64,000 nucleotides of DNA from Rhinopomastus cyanomelas (GCA_013400115.1 VXBP01007098.1:1778513-1842512); one strand, 5' to 3'; positions 1-11,760 are shown, counted from the stretch's first letter. The notes: a model not told the origin generated them from the letters alone. Numbers and translations are program-made.

Positions 1-1088
1 ATCAAAGACAATGAGAGGAATCTTTCTTATATCTTCCCTGGATTATAATTTTTTTTGAAAGGGGCAAAAGCTGTGGAATTGGTTGAATATACAGAATTAT
101 TATTTTATATTTTCAAGAGCAGTATAGTTTTTATATTAACAGGTCTGTTCACAACCGTGTCCTTCTGATCCAAAATAATAATCTCCAGGGAGAAAGCTTT
201 CACTCCAACTAAAAAGGCTGCTGTATCATGTAGGTGAAAAATAATTTCTCCATACACCATTCTTGCTGTATTAAAGAGGAATTAAGCTGCCAAATACCTA
301 TTAGGCCAGTTTAGATTAATAGACTATAACCTGTACCTTAGGGAGCTATTTTAAATACACTGCAGTGTAACCAGAGCCATATAGTTATGATTAAATGGGG
401 TTTGAGTGTTTAAAGACCTAAACAAGTTTGATCTGATTTCTACTGACTCAGATTTCCCAGACTTCCCATATTATCGTAACAATCCTGCATTGAGCTCATT
501 TTCCTGATCCTCGTTGTTCGTTCATCTTCATTTCCAAAGCAATCAGGAATTTTATTGCATTTTAGACTCAAGATGTGATCATTCAGGAAAACACACAGGA
601 TAGGATAGACATGTTACTTAAGTGAGACTCTAAGTATCCAGTATTTAATTCAAAGAAATTAAACCCAGTTATATAAAAAAGATAGTTTCTTATTTCTAAG
701 CAAGTTTAGTGTGAGACCAATAACATCTTTGCCTGGAATTGCAGTGGGTAGAAGCTACTAGCCAAAGCAATGACTAGATCAGGTTAAAGTGGTCAATATC
801 TTGATGTTGTAAGCATGAGAATCTGCTTTTTGTGGTTCAATATGAGACAAAGTTCTTCAAAATCATTAATTTTGTTGAAAGAACACAGTCTGTGGAAAGG
901 GTTTGGTTTGAAAATGTCACTTAAGGCTTTTGTTTGTCAGAGCAATACCTGGCAGTTAATTAAAAGCTGTTCTTCCTAAATTAACTGCTCAATGAACATA
1001 CAGCAGTAAAGGGCTTTTGTCCTGGTTTTCTTGTATTTGAGATAATGGTGACGTGAGCACCTGACTTTCTCGTGTGTAATTGCTGTCC
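1..1088. other. Presumed DISC1 intron, no recognised feature
   Basis: This AT-rich stretch has no reading frame that I recognise. Because DISC1 exons follow on the + strand, it is inferred to be part of the DISC1 intron upstream of the 4114 exon. No exon, RNA gene or clear repeat could be supported. Confidence 0.5.
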
Positions 1089-1141
1089 AGGAAAGTGGTT
1101 GAACTGTTATCCCTGGATGCATTTAAAAGTCATGGAGATCT
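1089..1141 (+). mobile_element. CR1 LINE 3' fragment, left half of a split copy
   Basis: The stretch has the CR1 3' pattern 'ccctggatgcatttaaaagt' followed by 'catggagatctg'. It stops abruptly where an opposite-strand CR1 begins, and the expected continuation ('gacatggtttagcagtgg') resumes at about 2111. An uninterrupted relative of the same subfamily lies at 18820-18950. The half is short, but the pairing with the right half is convincing. Confidence 0.65.
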
Positions 1142-2112
1142 GAATCGCAGAGTCACGCTGGTTAGAAAAGACCCCTGGGATCATTGAGTCCAACCATCTA
1201 CCCCACCTTACAAGTTCAGCCCTAAACCAGATCCCCCAACACCCCATCCAAACGTTCCTTAAACACATCCAGGGATGACAAGTCAACTACCTCCCTGAGG
1301 AGCCCATTCCAGTGCCTGACCACCCTTTCTGTGACAAGATTCTTCCTAATATCTAGTCTAAACCTACCCTGTTGTAACTGAACTGATTCCTTCTTATTCT
1401 ATCACTAATTGCTTGTGAGAAGAGACCAGCACCAGCCTCTCTACAACATCCTTTCAGGTAGCTGTAGAGAGTGATGAGGTCTCCTCTCATTGTCCTCGTC
1501 TTCAAATTAAGACCCCCAATTCTCAGTCTTTCCTCATAAGGTTTGTTCTCCAGGCTTTTTGCCAGCTTAGTTGCCCTCCTCTGCACCTGTTCCACCACCT
1601 TCACATCTCTCTTGTATTGAGGCGCCCAAAACTGGACACAGGACTCAAGATGTGGCCTCGCCACTGCCACGTACGGGAGGATGATAACCTCCCTACTCCT
1701 GCTGGCCACACTATTTCTAATACAAGCCTTCTTGGCCACCTGGGCACACAGCTGGCTCTTATCCATCTTCCTGTCTATTAGAACCCCCCAGGTCCCTCTC
1801 TGCCAGACAGCTCTCCAGCCACACCTCCCCAAGCCTGTAGCACTGCAGGGGGTTGTTGTGGTCCAAGTGCAGGATGTGTCACTTGGCCTTTTTGAAGCTC
1901 CTGCCATTAACCCTGGCCCATCTCTCCAATCTATCCAAGTCTCTCTGAAGAGCCTCCCTACCTCTGGCTGGTGAACACTCCCACCTAAGTTGGTGCCATC
2001 TGCAAACTTACTAATGACACACTCTGTGTCCTTATCGAGATCATCAATAAAGATGTTGAACAGAGATGTTACTGAGCCCTGAGGCCACCACCTGTGACAG
2101 GCTGCCAGCTGG
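1142..2112 (-). mobile_element. CR1 LINE, 5'-truncated, ORF2 C-terminal part, nested inside another CR1
   Basis: On the minus strand this encodes the end of the CR1 ORF2 reverse transcriptase protein. Recognisable stretches include LCAQVAKKA, ACIRNSVASRSREVI, QFWAPQYKRD, VQRRATKLAKSLENK and YEERLRIGGLNLKTR, followed by the 3' UTR ending near 1142. It is a dead copy: the frame shifts near the C run at about 1790, and the catalytic FADD box reads FADG (bases 1981-2010, minus strand). At about 970 bp it is one of the two longest CR1 copies here. It starts within the palm domain, so it is 5'-truncated as usual for CR1. It interrupts an older + strand CR1. Confidence 0.9.
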
Positions 2113-2196
2113 ACATGGTTTAGCAGTGGGCTTGTGACAGCTGGGTTAGTGATTGGACTCAGTGATCTGAAAGGATTTTTCCAGCCTATGATTGTT
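2111..2196 (+). mobile_element. CR1 LINE 3' end, right half of a split copy
   Basis: This carries the block 'gacatggtttagcagtggg', then a 'ggactcagtgatctgaaagg' type segment and a 'ttccagcctatgattg' tail. It continues the left half at 1089-1141 and was separated from it by the minus-strand CR1 between them. Confidence 0.75.
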
Positions 2197-4113
2197 AAAG
2201 AAAAATCAGTGTTCAGAGGTGGAGCTTTGTCTAGATGGTCATAATTTTAGATGTGTTTTCAGAGTACTAGGTTTTTGCTATTTATGGACCCTTGTAGCCT
2301 GAGATCTAAGTTATTTAAGACACTGTCATCTGTTCTTGCATGCATGTCACAGGATGAATCTCTAAAAGCTTTCTGTTGATGTGAATTGCCTGGGTTATGC
2401 CACTTCCTAACAGCATATGGAGTCCTGCTGGTGTGCTCAATAATGATTTAGCAGTTGACGGAAGACTTGTTCCTCATCTACTGTCCCTAGTATTGAGAAA
2501 GGGACATTCTCAGTTGCTGTAGGTGTATCTTGTCCTTCCTGTTCACATTTGGATGTCAATGGGTCATTTGAGGTCTGTAAATGCTGTGGAGTGCTGCTGT
2601 GCATTGGTGTTTGGTGATGCCTCTGAGGATGGCTGCGTACGCACAGAATTAGAGACTCAGAGAGTTGGTTCTCACATGGTGCTTGTGTGTCTAAGCAACA
2701 TGGCCTCTCTTAATCAGTGCACTCATCCAGGATTTGAGCTGCAGCTGGCTGGGTGCCTGCATGATCTGCAAGAGAGGATGTGTCAGCAAGCAGAGCTCTT
2801 CTGATGTCTGACCCTGCCAAAATGCACAGTGTGACATGAGGTGCAAGGGTGGCTCAGAATTGAGGTCTGGCAAATGCATTGAGCAGAAATCAGATTGTTT
2901 CACTAGGAGCAGGGTTTCAACAAGTATTAGGATGATTTCTTTGGAAGGCATTTTATTGGAGCCTTGATTTCTTTTAAACAGCCACTGATGGCTGCTGTTA
3001 CAGCAACACATCAGCACAAAGAGCTCCAAGTACTTCTTTTAAAGAAGCAAAACTTTCTGGAGACTGTGTGTGGCCACATGTACAACTGGCTTAATGGAGG
3101 GGTGCACAGACTAGATCTGGAGAAGGTCTGGTTTCCTGGATTCCAGCCGATGAATGGCTTAGGTGTGTTTGCAGCATGGCTCCATCAGAGCTTCATCTTG
3201 GCACCATAATCTTTCCCTTACAGATAACCCTCGCACAGTAGACAGCGCTGCAATGCCTCACGAGAAAGAGGAGAGGCTTGTCTCAGTGCTGCATAAACTG
3301 GTTGATATTTTTCCTCTCCCCTTCTTGTCTTTGCTGCTGATTTGGGTCATTTCTCAGCGAAGTACTCAGTGCAAACCATAGAAGATGCCAACGCCCCTTG
3401 TGCAGTACATCTGAAAGCAGGCAAACTTGTGGGAAGGACTTTGCAGCTGGTTTAAAATGCTCACTTTTAAACCAAAAAAGTGTGTTTGGCTGTGTAATTC
3501 TAAGCAGAAAAGCATTAGTTTTGAAAATTCAGTCTGTTTTATGGTAAGACAGTAAGAGAGAGTAGTGTCATCTTTGATGCATTTCCTCTGATCAGTTGAG
3601 CGGTCCCTAAGTGTTCCAGCCAGAGTTTTCCTTCAAAAAGAGAGGGCATTTTGTGTTTGTGCAAGATAGCAAAAGTGATGCTGCTTGAAATATTTAAATG
3701 GCCTAAAAGCCCAAATCATATTTACATGAACAACTTGAAATTTAGAAATCTAAATGGTGTAGTCAGCAGGACATTTCCCTTCCCTGCTGTGGTGAGACGC
3801 CCGGGAAGGGGGAGAGCAGTTGTGTCTTCACACCCCCTTAATCCTCTGTTGAAAGTGACATCTTTACTTTTTTTCTGCTGGGAAATAGACTGAGACCACA
3901 AGCTCTTTCCATTTCATATAAATCATTGAATACTAAATAGTAACAGCTTCGTCTCTTTCCAATGGGAATTTGCTTTCAGGCAGTGTCTTACCACCTCGAA
4001 ATACCATATCCCCTTACTACTATTTTATTTTCCCCTTAATTTGATGCAAATGTGGTGTAGAAACATGCAGTCAGCAGCAAACTCGCTTTCTTCTCTTTTC
4101 CAACTGCCTGTAG
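2197..4113. other. Presumed DISC1 intron, ends in a strong 3' splice site
   Basis: No gene or repeat was recognised in this stretch, and its small open frames resemble no known protein. The last 30 bases are pyrimidine-rich and end in 'ctgcctgtag', a good U2-type acceptor for the exon starting at 4114. Confidence 0.5.
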
Positions 4114-4231
4114 GAGTTCTTCCTATTTTCTGCCGAGCTGGGAGAAAAATGTGAAGCAATAAGTGAGAAATTGGTGCATCTGGAAGATCAATTGCAAAGT
4201 TCCACCTGCAGGGTTGATGATGGAGTTATTC
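4114..4231 (+). CDS. DISC1: DISC1, penultimate coding exon
   Basis: This 118-bp exon encodes 39 codons plus one base. It begins EFFLFSAELGEKCEAISEKL, continues VHLEDQLQ, and ends VDDGVI plus the first base of a Gln codon. The SAELGEKCE and LEDQL motifs and their spacing match the C-terminal region of vertebrate DISC1 as I know it. DISC1 is a scaffold protein of centrosomes, microtubules and mitochondria; its helical C-terminal region is reported to bind NDEL1/NDE1 and ATF4. The left boundary is a pyrimidine-rich tract ending in TAG; the adjacent GAG makes a possible NAGNAG acceptor that would add or drop one Glu. The right boundary was set by the U12-type donor, because it alone reproduces the conserved 'IQSL' junction. 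The exon upstream was not found in the window. Confidence 0.88.
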
Positions 4232-4258
4232 ATATCCTTTTTGATACAATATGTGTAC

Positions 4259-4264
4259 GTAAGT
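4259..4264 (+). promoter_or_regulatory. Possible alternative U2-type splice donor
   Basis: A consensus-like GTAAGT lies 27 bases inside the U12 intron, after a 'gtac' context. If used, it would extend the upstream exon in frame and shift the phase so that the normal terminal exon is read in the wrong frame. Whether it is ever used cannot be told from the sequence. Confidence 0.3.
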
Positions 4265-6312
4265 ATGGGAACCACTTGCCTTTCAGAGTGACATGGAATA
4301 CAAGTTCTTAGTGTAGACCAAATACATTCAGAAGGGGAAAATTGATTGTCTTGCTGGAGTGGGTGGTTTTGTTGTAGCGAGTTTTCCCGTGATGCGTTTG
4401 CAGTGTGGTCTGATCCAGCATTAATTGATTTAAACAGAAGTTAGTTCTTTGTAAACTGAGATTCAGCACTGAAAAGCCTTTGTTCAACTGTTAGAATCCT
4501 TTTGTTTGTAATGTGTGTGTAAGTAAATAGCGCGTTTCCCGGCGTGATTTAGCTAAATTAAATGCGACCTCGTCGACTCACGCTCTATATTCTCTCGTGT
4601 AGTTGGGTTTTTTACCTTTAAAAAAAAAGCAGGTGGCCGATGCATCATGTAGCATCCTGTGTGACTTACTCTGCCTCTTACCCCCACTCGTTCTGTGCTT
4701 CATCTGTCAGTCAGTATCTGACTGAAGATTACTGAGCCTTTATGAGCCATTCGTTCAGCCTACATCTGGGCACATTTTTCAGTGTTTAAGAGCACGGAGT
4801 ATTGTTTAGTTTGTAACTTTCATAGAAAAAGCTTACCGTAAAAGAGATTTTATTCTCCAAAGAAAGGGAAGAAAGCAAAAGGGCCAGTGAGGCTAAGGAA
4901 GACTGAGCACTGAGCACATTAGGTTTTTGTGGCGAACAGGTGGCAGGCAATGGGATAATGAAGAAAGATGAATAACTTCATGTTGGAGAGATTATCAGAG
5001 AAGCCCTTACAGACACCTGAAGGTGAGTGGAGATGGTGGTGTTGATGGGAAGGATTCAGTTCCTCTGAAGCTTGGGCAGGAGAGATTTGAGAGAAAGGGT
5101 ACTAAAGGGGGGGTGTGTGTGGAAATACCACCGTGTTTCAGGTAACTGGGTGTCTGTTGACAGCTCTTTGTAAAATTCCTACACTAGAAACCTGATTTTC
5201 TTCAAAGGTACCAGAATGATGAATATTAAGGAGGGTGAGAGAATGAGGAGGGAAGGTGCTTGGTGGGGGTTGTATTGAAGGGGAGAAATTCAGCCCTTAA
5301 TTTACTGCTCCTTCAAACCTTTCTTTCCCAAGTGTTTCTGTATACAGAAAGATGATTTTATTGCATTCACCACAGGCCAGTTTGCAATGTTCTTTTAATT
5401 ACCCTTACAGCGTGGCACTCTCAGTTGCAGTTACGCTTCCCCCATGCTGTCTGGGAGCAGTCTTTTCAGAACGATGTGGATGTGTGTGCAGCAGGTCTGA
5501 TTCTTTCCCCCCTTGTGTTTCTTTGCTCTCATGAGCTTTTGTCATTGACCCTAATAGAAGAACACTTGGAGTTAGCAGCAGTTCTTAGCAGTGGCCTTAA
5601 GTTCATATTCAGACCAGTCAGGTCTGTGCTTACGGTTGACTAGATAAAGTGATTAAGCTGAAAATCTGCCCTTTTTTAATTCCTGAAGAAAATAACCTGC
5701 AACTATGTAAAATAGTGGCTTTTTTACTTTCTGTGGAGCAAGCATGTTCCTTTGTAGCTGGTGCAAGAGCCAAATCTAATCATTGAAAGTGTTGAGAGGA
5801 GTTGTAGGTTAGTCTTGCCGTAAAGCATGGGTGTTTGGTACAGATCAATGAAATTCGGCTCACGTTATCTCAATACAGAAGTGCACACTGTGATATCCTG
5901 CTCCTAGCAAGACCATCAGTCACAAAACAGGAAACCATGTTTAAAACATGGGAAGACACAGAGAAGCAGTTTGGCAATTGAGCCACCCCTCATTAACATT
6001 CATTTGCTGTTTCAGAGGTAGCCCAGGTCAATGTGCATAAAGTGTTACCATCTGGTTCGTGTAATCACTGGGCTGCGCTTCTAAAAGGAACGAGAAAAAT
6101 TGCTGCCACAGTGCTACAGACCTGTCGATTGTTTGGGCATTGGTTTGTTGTTTTTCTTAAATAAAATCAACTTTCACAAGTTGGTAACTTGTGGGTACTA
6201 GCATTGATGTTGGTGCCTAGAGCTAACCTGAGCAGAAGACCTTATGATTACTAGATGGAGCTCTTGTTTGCACAGTAGTTTGTTTGGTTTCCAAGAAAAC
6301 AATTCCTCATTA

Positions 6313-6410
6313 AATATGTACTAGATATACAATATAACATGATATAATATAAAATAATATAATACACTATAATATGATACAATATAATATAACGTGATAT
6401 AATATACAAC
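6313..6410. repeat. AT-rich low-complexity repeat
   Basis: This is an almost pure A/T tract built from irregular 'ataatata' and 'gatataatata' units. Two longer related blocks can be seen, at about 6328-6351 and 6379-6407. It lies inside the DISC1 last intron. Confidence 0.8.
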
Positions 6411-6731
6411 TGTCCAAATATTGGATAATTATGCAGCCTTCATTACAAGTCTGTAGCACTCTGAGAGCAGGAGCTTAAAGATCTGAAATTGTAACGACAG
6501 GATGAATTTTTCAAGCTCTTGGCTGGTTATTTTTGCCTGTCCCCTCAGCTCCTCACCAAGAACTCCTTTACAAACAAACGTTCCAAACTCCATTAGGCTC
6601 AACTCTAACTGGGGGCTGCACAGATGTAAAGTAGAACTTCTGTCTGATTATTAAGACTTTTAAAGGCTCCACTTTAGAGAAAAAGAAATTCCCGATGCTC
6701 TGGAGCCATTTGCCAATGTTTACTTTGTGTC

Positions 6732-7073
6732 ATGACCTCATTAATGTCTATATACTTGAGGGGTGGGTCTCAGGAGGATGGAGCTGGGCTATTCTCCGTG
6801 TCATCTAGTGATAGGACGAGAGGCAATGGTTGTGAGCTGGAACATAGAAGGTTCCACATCAACCTGAAAAGGAACTTCTTCCCAGTGAGGGTGACAGAGC
6901 ACTGGAACAGGCTGCCCAGGGTAGTTGTGGAGTCTCCTTCACTGGAGATGTTTAAGACCCACCTGGATGTGTTCCTGTGTGACTTGGTCTAGGTGATCCT
7001 GCTGTGTCAGGGGGATTGGACTGGATGATCTTTTGAGGTCCCTTCCAACCCCTAATGATTCTATGATTAGTAT
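6732..7073 (+). mobile_element. CR1 LINE 3' end with ORF2 C-terminus
   Basis: The + strand frame encodes the ORF2 C-terminal tail, including LEHRRFHINLKRNFFPV and TEHWNRLP, and runs through 'ttggtctaggtgatcc' into the 'ccttccaacccctaatgatt' tail at about 7070. It is 5'-truncated. The first 200 bp remain an open frame of 86 codons, so it is a fairly well preserved copy. It sits in the DISC1 last intron in the sense orientation. Confidence 0.92.
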
Positions 7074-7989
7074 TGAAGTTTGTATCAGAAGCAAAGTCCC
7101 AGATGCTGCTGTTTTTCCTCCTGCATTTCGATGGCGTGGGGCACTTAAATCATCCGTGCTGCTCATGGTAATCGTCAGCGCGACCTGAACGAAGAAGAGA
7201 TACAGGGATATTTCTTGGTCCTGACTGTAGGCACGGACCCACTATTACTGAAAGCTTTCACAGCAAATATAGAACTGTGCTTTTGTATCAGAACCATCAA
7301 GCAGCATGGTGGGGGAAGAGCCCCTTGTTGCACTGTGACCTGTTTTCTAAATTCTGTGCAGGATAACCAAATAAACCCCCAGAACATTCAATTAGGCTTC
7401 ATCACTGGCAAGTGGCAGAAAACAGTCCGCATCGTTAATTGGAAGAACCAAAGGACGAAAGGTGACTCATTGCAGTGTCTTGAGGGCTGATGAGAGGTGT
7501 TACTGTCCTGACAGCAAAGACCTGAAATTCCCAGTAAAATTAAATGGGGCCTGCATTGCAATTTCACAGTCATTTTTGTTCTTAATTAGCAGTTACATTT
7601 TGATGGACAATTTGAATGCATGTAGCAGTTCCTCCTTGTGAAAGTGCTTTTGTTGGAAGAAAACATGGCTGGGCTGTTATTATAAAAGCAATCTCCACTC
7701 CTGCCCCTAAAATGGCCATTTTATTAAACACTTGTTTTGAAAATAGAATTTGGTGCCTAAACACTCGTGAGACCCTGCAGGTCACTCTGCAAACCCTTCA
7801 GCTTTAGTACACAGAGGGCTCTCATACAGTCATTGCTTTTTGCTAAGGCAGGAGTTTGACAGAATCAGGAGTGTAAAATTTAGTCCTGACTGAAGAATCA
7901 CATCCCAGGAGGATGTAGGAAATTCTGGGAACCCACAAGAGTGAGAGGTGGCAATGATGCCCCATTTGATTTCAGTTTGGCTGGCAGGA

Positions 7990-8415
7990 GGGTGAGTTCC
8001 CCCAGTGTGCTTCACTTGACCCCTGCTCAAGCAGGGTCACCTAGAGCAGGTTGCCCAGGATCATGTCTGGTCAGGTTTTTAATATCTCCAAGGATGGAGA
8101 CTCCAAAACCTCTCTGTGCAATGCATTCCAGCATTTGACCACCCTCATGGTAAAAAACACATTTTCTTGTACTGTGGAGCCCAGAACTGGACCCTGCGTT
8201 CCAGGTGGGGCCTCACCAGTGCTGAGCAGAGCAGATCAGGTCCCTCTATCTGCTGACAATGCTTTTTATAATCCTTTTTCCAGGAAGCTGTTGGCCACTG
8301 TGACCACGAGATATGTTGCTGGTGCATGGTCAGCCTGCTGTCCACCATGACCTCAAGGGCCATTTCTGCAGAGCTACTTTCCAGCTAGCTGGGCCCACTG
8401 TATGTACTGGTGTCT
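7990..8415 (-). mobile_element. CR1 LINE, internally deleted
   Basis: The left part (to about 8155) is the CR1 3' UTR read backwards, with 'gggtcacctagagcaggttg' and 'atctccaaggatggagactc'. At about 8160 it jumps to the ORF2 coding region, with 'gcccagaactggaccctg' and 'ctcaccagtgctgagcag'. The ORF2 segment that normally separates these parts is missing. The sense strand still shows MHQQHISW, corresponding to a typical ORF2 stretch, and ends near 8415. The outer 3' tail is not recognisable. Confidence 0.75.
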
Positions 8416-9793
8416 GGAGATAGGAGAGACACATGCTGTTAGGTGGTGGAGCACCTGGCTGAGCTTCTGTCTCCAGCCACCATAACATTCAGCTGTTAGG
8501 AACAAGCAGAATAGTTAATCAGGTGAACAAACCCCTCTCTTTCTGATTATTCCTGTTGTTCAAGTCTTATTTTTTTCTTCAGATGCCCAGAATTGCTTAT
8601 ATTTTCCAAAATCCCGTAGGCTCTTAGCTCTGTGCTTGTCCTTCACTGCCCTTCCAAGGCCTTTTGTCTTACAATAGTTTCTAGCCTTTCCCTATAGGGT
8701 GGCAGCTGGTCTGTAACGTCTACCTTCAGTCTCTTTTCCCTAAGCATCTGTGCTGAGAGAAAAAGAAGATGCATCGATGAACCCATTTTTCCCAAAACTT
8801 AAGCAATCTGCAGCAATTAGAGCTGGTTTTTATCTCCTTGTAAATCATAGATGCTGTCATGATACTCACTTTTTAAAGAGAGGAAGTCAAATGGGTTGAA
8901 AGGGTCAACCAGGACAGTGTTAGAGCCGCAGCGTTGTTGCAGAGCATGGGCTGTGTTTGTGTGAAGCTCTTCCCAAGTGCTTTAATTCACTGCCTATGAG
9001 GCACTGGGGACATTCTGCCAGTTTTTCACAGGAAAATGTTCTGATTTGAAGCTTGTTTTGGCTCCTGCCTTTGATCCTGGTGCAGCACTGGATAGAGAAT
9101 TTCAGCGTGAAGGACACGTTTGTGTGCAGACCCATGCAGCACTGATTCTTTGGCATTTTTAAAGTGAATGGAATGTTCTGACCAGCCATAACCATCTCTT
9201 TTATGGATAGAGATTCCATACTCTGCCACATACTGTATATTTTTCCTAGTCATAAAGGCTTGTCTGATATTTACTGCTCTAGAACTAGTTGTGGCATTAT
9301 TGACGAGGATATTGAAACTTGCTGTATTTAGACCGTGCAGTATAAAGAGCAGCATCTTTCTGCTGGTCTTTAGAGTTTCTTTCTTTAGGTTTAGAGTTTC
9401 TTTCCCTGTTGTCTCAGTTTTCCTCTCTCATTTAATATTTCTCATCCACTGGCAGTGAAATGTTTGAATAGCTGGCTCTAAATCAGAACTATGTGTGAGT
9501 ACTCCTGGTAAACATCTTAAAACATCATAGCACATGTATGTAAATACACAAGGATGAGATACTGAGCAACTTAGAATCAAAAGCAGCCAAAATGCTTTTC
9601 AAAGACATAACTGTGAGTGCCTGAAATGGTGGTTTATGTAACTTCATCACTGTCCTCTCTAGGCACAGTTGTTCAGAAGGAGCAGCTCACTTTTTGCAGT
9701 CACATAACCAGAGGGTGCCTTTTTTTTCCTTGCATTGAATTGACATCAGGGCTGAGTAAAGCAGCATCTCCTAATGGATGAGCCCTGTAAATC

Positions 9794-9990
9794 ATAAAGC
9801 CTGTCCTTGCACATTATCTTTCCAGTATGTTGTGGTTTTGGAAGAGAGTTGTTTCAGTGTCAGCCTGTTTCATTTCCCTTGAAGTAAGTTTCTGGGTCTC
9901 TGAGAGACNGATAAAGCTTGTCCTTGCACATTATCTTTCCAGTATGTTGTTTCGTTTCCCTTGAAGTAAGTTTCTGGGTCTCTGAGAGAC
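9794..9990. repeat. Tandem near-duplicate around a single N, likely assembly artefact
   Basis: Bases 9794-9908 (115 bp) recur at 9911-9990 (80 bp) with one N at 9909 between them. The second copy lacks 35 bp after 'agtatgttgt' and otherwise differs by only a couple of bases. A single N between two copies that differ by one indel suggests two alleles placed end to end. A true tandem duplication is possible but less likely. Confidence 0.8.
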
Positions 9991-11054
9991 TATGTGATGA
10001 CTTGACTGCTAGAGTGAACTTATTTCTCTCTCCTTTGACCTGCTGGGGTTGGCCTTTTGGTGTCTTTGTCCTTCAGCCAATAGTGTGTATGCAAGGGGTG
10101 GACGCTGGGCTGGTTCACATAGGCTTGGTCATTGATTTAGAGCTTCTTCAGGTTCTATCTTGTCTTCTGCTTCCTTTGCAGTCTGCTTAGCTTAAGCTTT
10201 GGAGCAGAAGATAGGGCTGGTTGTGTCATTGAGCTACACCCAGTCCTTGCACTTGATAGTCTCACTGGCATGAGATTATCAGTAGAAGGGCTGATGTTTT
10301 CATAGCAAAAACTGTGCTTATTCCCAGGAGAGACCAGAGGCACATTGTCTTACATCACAGAGCTGAGGTCTGGAGGGGAGGGGAGCAAAACCCATCGACA
10401 TGCCCTTTATGATCTTTTGGCATTGGAGTCTTGTTTTTCCTCTCGCTCTCCTCACTCCATCTCAACTTCTCCTTCCTACTTGCTCCTACTTTCAGTCCCC
10501 CAAAAGACTGAGATTTTTATATTGTGTTACATGTGTGTGAGGAAGGCTGTAGACAGAGCTGGGAGTAGCAGTGAGCACAGAGATCTTGATGGGCCATGTA
10601 GCTTATCGGTGCAGCCATCGTGTCCCTTACTCTTCTGGAAAGAGAGATTCAGTCCATCATTTTGTGTCAATGCAGCTGCACACCTGGGAGCCTTTGCTCC
10701 CTCAGGGAGGATCTGACTTTTAGACACAATTCAGTGGATGCTGATCTTTCTGCTGACTGAGCTGATGTTCTTCAGATGACTTCTTTTTGCTTTCATGTGC
10801 TGTGCTCCCCAAGAATACCTTCATCTTCCAGTCTGTTCACTGCTGCATCCTTCGTGTTGTTCTGGCCACCAGCTGACCACCTTCCTTCAGGCATTGTGGA
10901 GCTGGGGAAAGAGGGAAGTGGAAAGTCAGCCTTAAGAGCCCAAGCCATTAACCATCATTTTCTTGCCGTGCAGGATGTCTGAACCAGATAACAACAAATA
11001 AAATGAGGGAAACTCTCTTAAGCAAATGAAGTGTATTTACTGAAATACCAGATG

Positions 11055-11094
11055 CTTTTTTCCTTTTAATTACTTTTTTTCCTTTTAATTACCT
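11055..11094. repeat. Short direct tandem repeat
   Basis: A unit of about 19-20 bases, 'tttttccttttaattac', occurs twice in a row. It lies in the DISC1 last intron about 680 bp before the terminal exon. Confidence 0.75.
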
Positions 11095-11751
11095 TGCTAG
11101 CGATCATCTCTTTGCTTTTCAGCTTGTTCAAAGCATTCACTGTGGAACTTTGTATAATTTTGTATTTGTGTGTTCCATGCTCTAATTACAGTGATAATGC
11201 AGCTAAGATTGAAGCCTCCTGGAGGTAAGTAGAGCAGAAACACTTCCTCTGCTATCAGCTAATTCTGCTCCTTACCTAGGTTCCCGCCCCATGCTGCTGA
11301 GCTCCCTAACACCACACAAGCTCTGGTCCCTTAGTTTTGGTCTCAGGCTGATCTCTAGCCTTCACCTGATACTTGTTCCATCCAGATCTGTGTCTCTGGC
11401 TTAAAAATCCACCCTCCATCCAGCAAGGAACTCACAGCCAGCAGTGTGGCCTCCATGGCACAAGTTCTTCATCATCTCCTTCCTTCCCGTTAGAGCACTA
11501 CCCAAGCAGTTTGCCTCCTCCTCTCTCCCTTTATTAATGCTACTTGAGAACTCCAGTTTGTCTTGATTTGTTATAGATCTCTTTTTTTTTTTAGAGGAAG
11601 TGTGAGAAATGTATTAATTTTAAATCCAAACAATTTGGAAGAATGTGAAGCTACAATTAGATAGCCACAGCCATCTGTTGTGAGCGGCAGAACAAGAGTC
11701 TGTTTGATAACTTGGAAGGAGAAAAGGGGCTGCCAATCACCTATCGATTCA

Positions 11752-11760
11752 CTCCTTAAT
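11752..11760 (+). promoter_or_regulatory. U12-type branch site, putative
   Basis: CTCCTTAAT matches the U12 branch consensus TTCCTTRAY except at the first base, with the variable last base being T. The expected branch adenosine is 11759, 13 nt before the AC intron end. There is no strong pyrimidine tract at this 3' splice site, which is usual for U12 introns. Confidence 0.8.

Noticed and set aside
1353..1907. 184-codon minus-strand frame that looks like a gene
   Set aside because: It is the degraded CR1 ORF2 end, not a host gene.
1..4113. Search for the DISC1 exon preceding 4114
   Set aside because: No segment resembles the expected upstream part of the protein; it is probably to the left of the window.
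11192..11224. A 33-bp mini-exon-like segment in the DISC1 last intron, with AG before it and GAG|gtaagt after it
   Set aside because: The preceding DISC1 donor is U12-type and would not pair with this U2-type acceptor. It would work only with the unproven donor at 4259, and there is no homology support.
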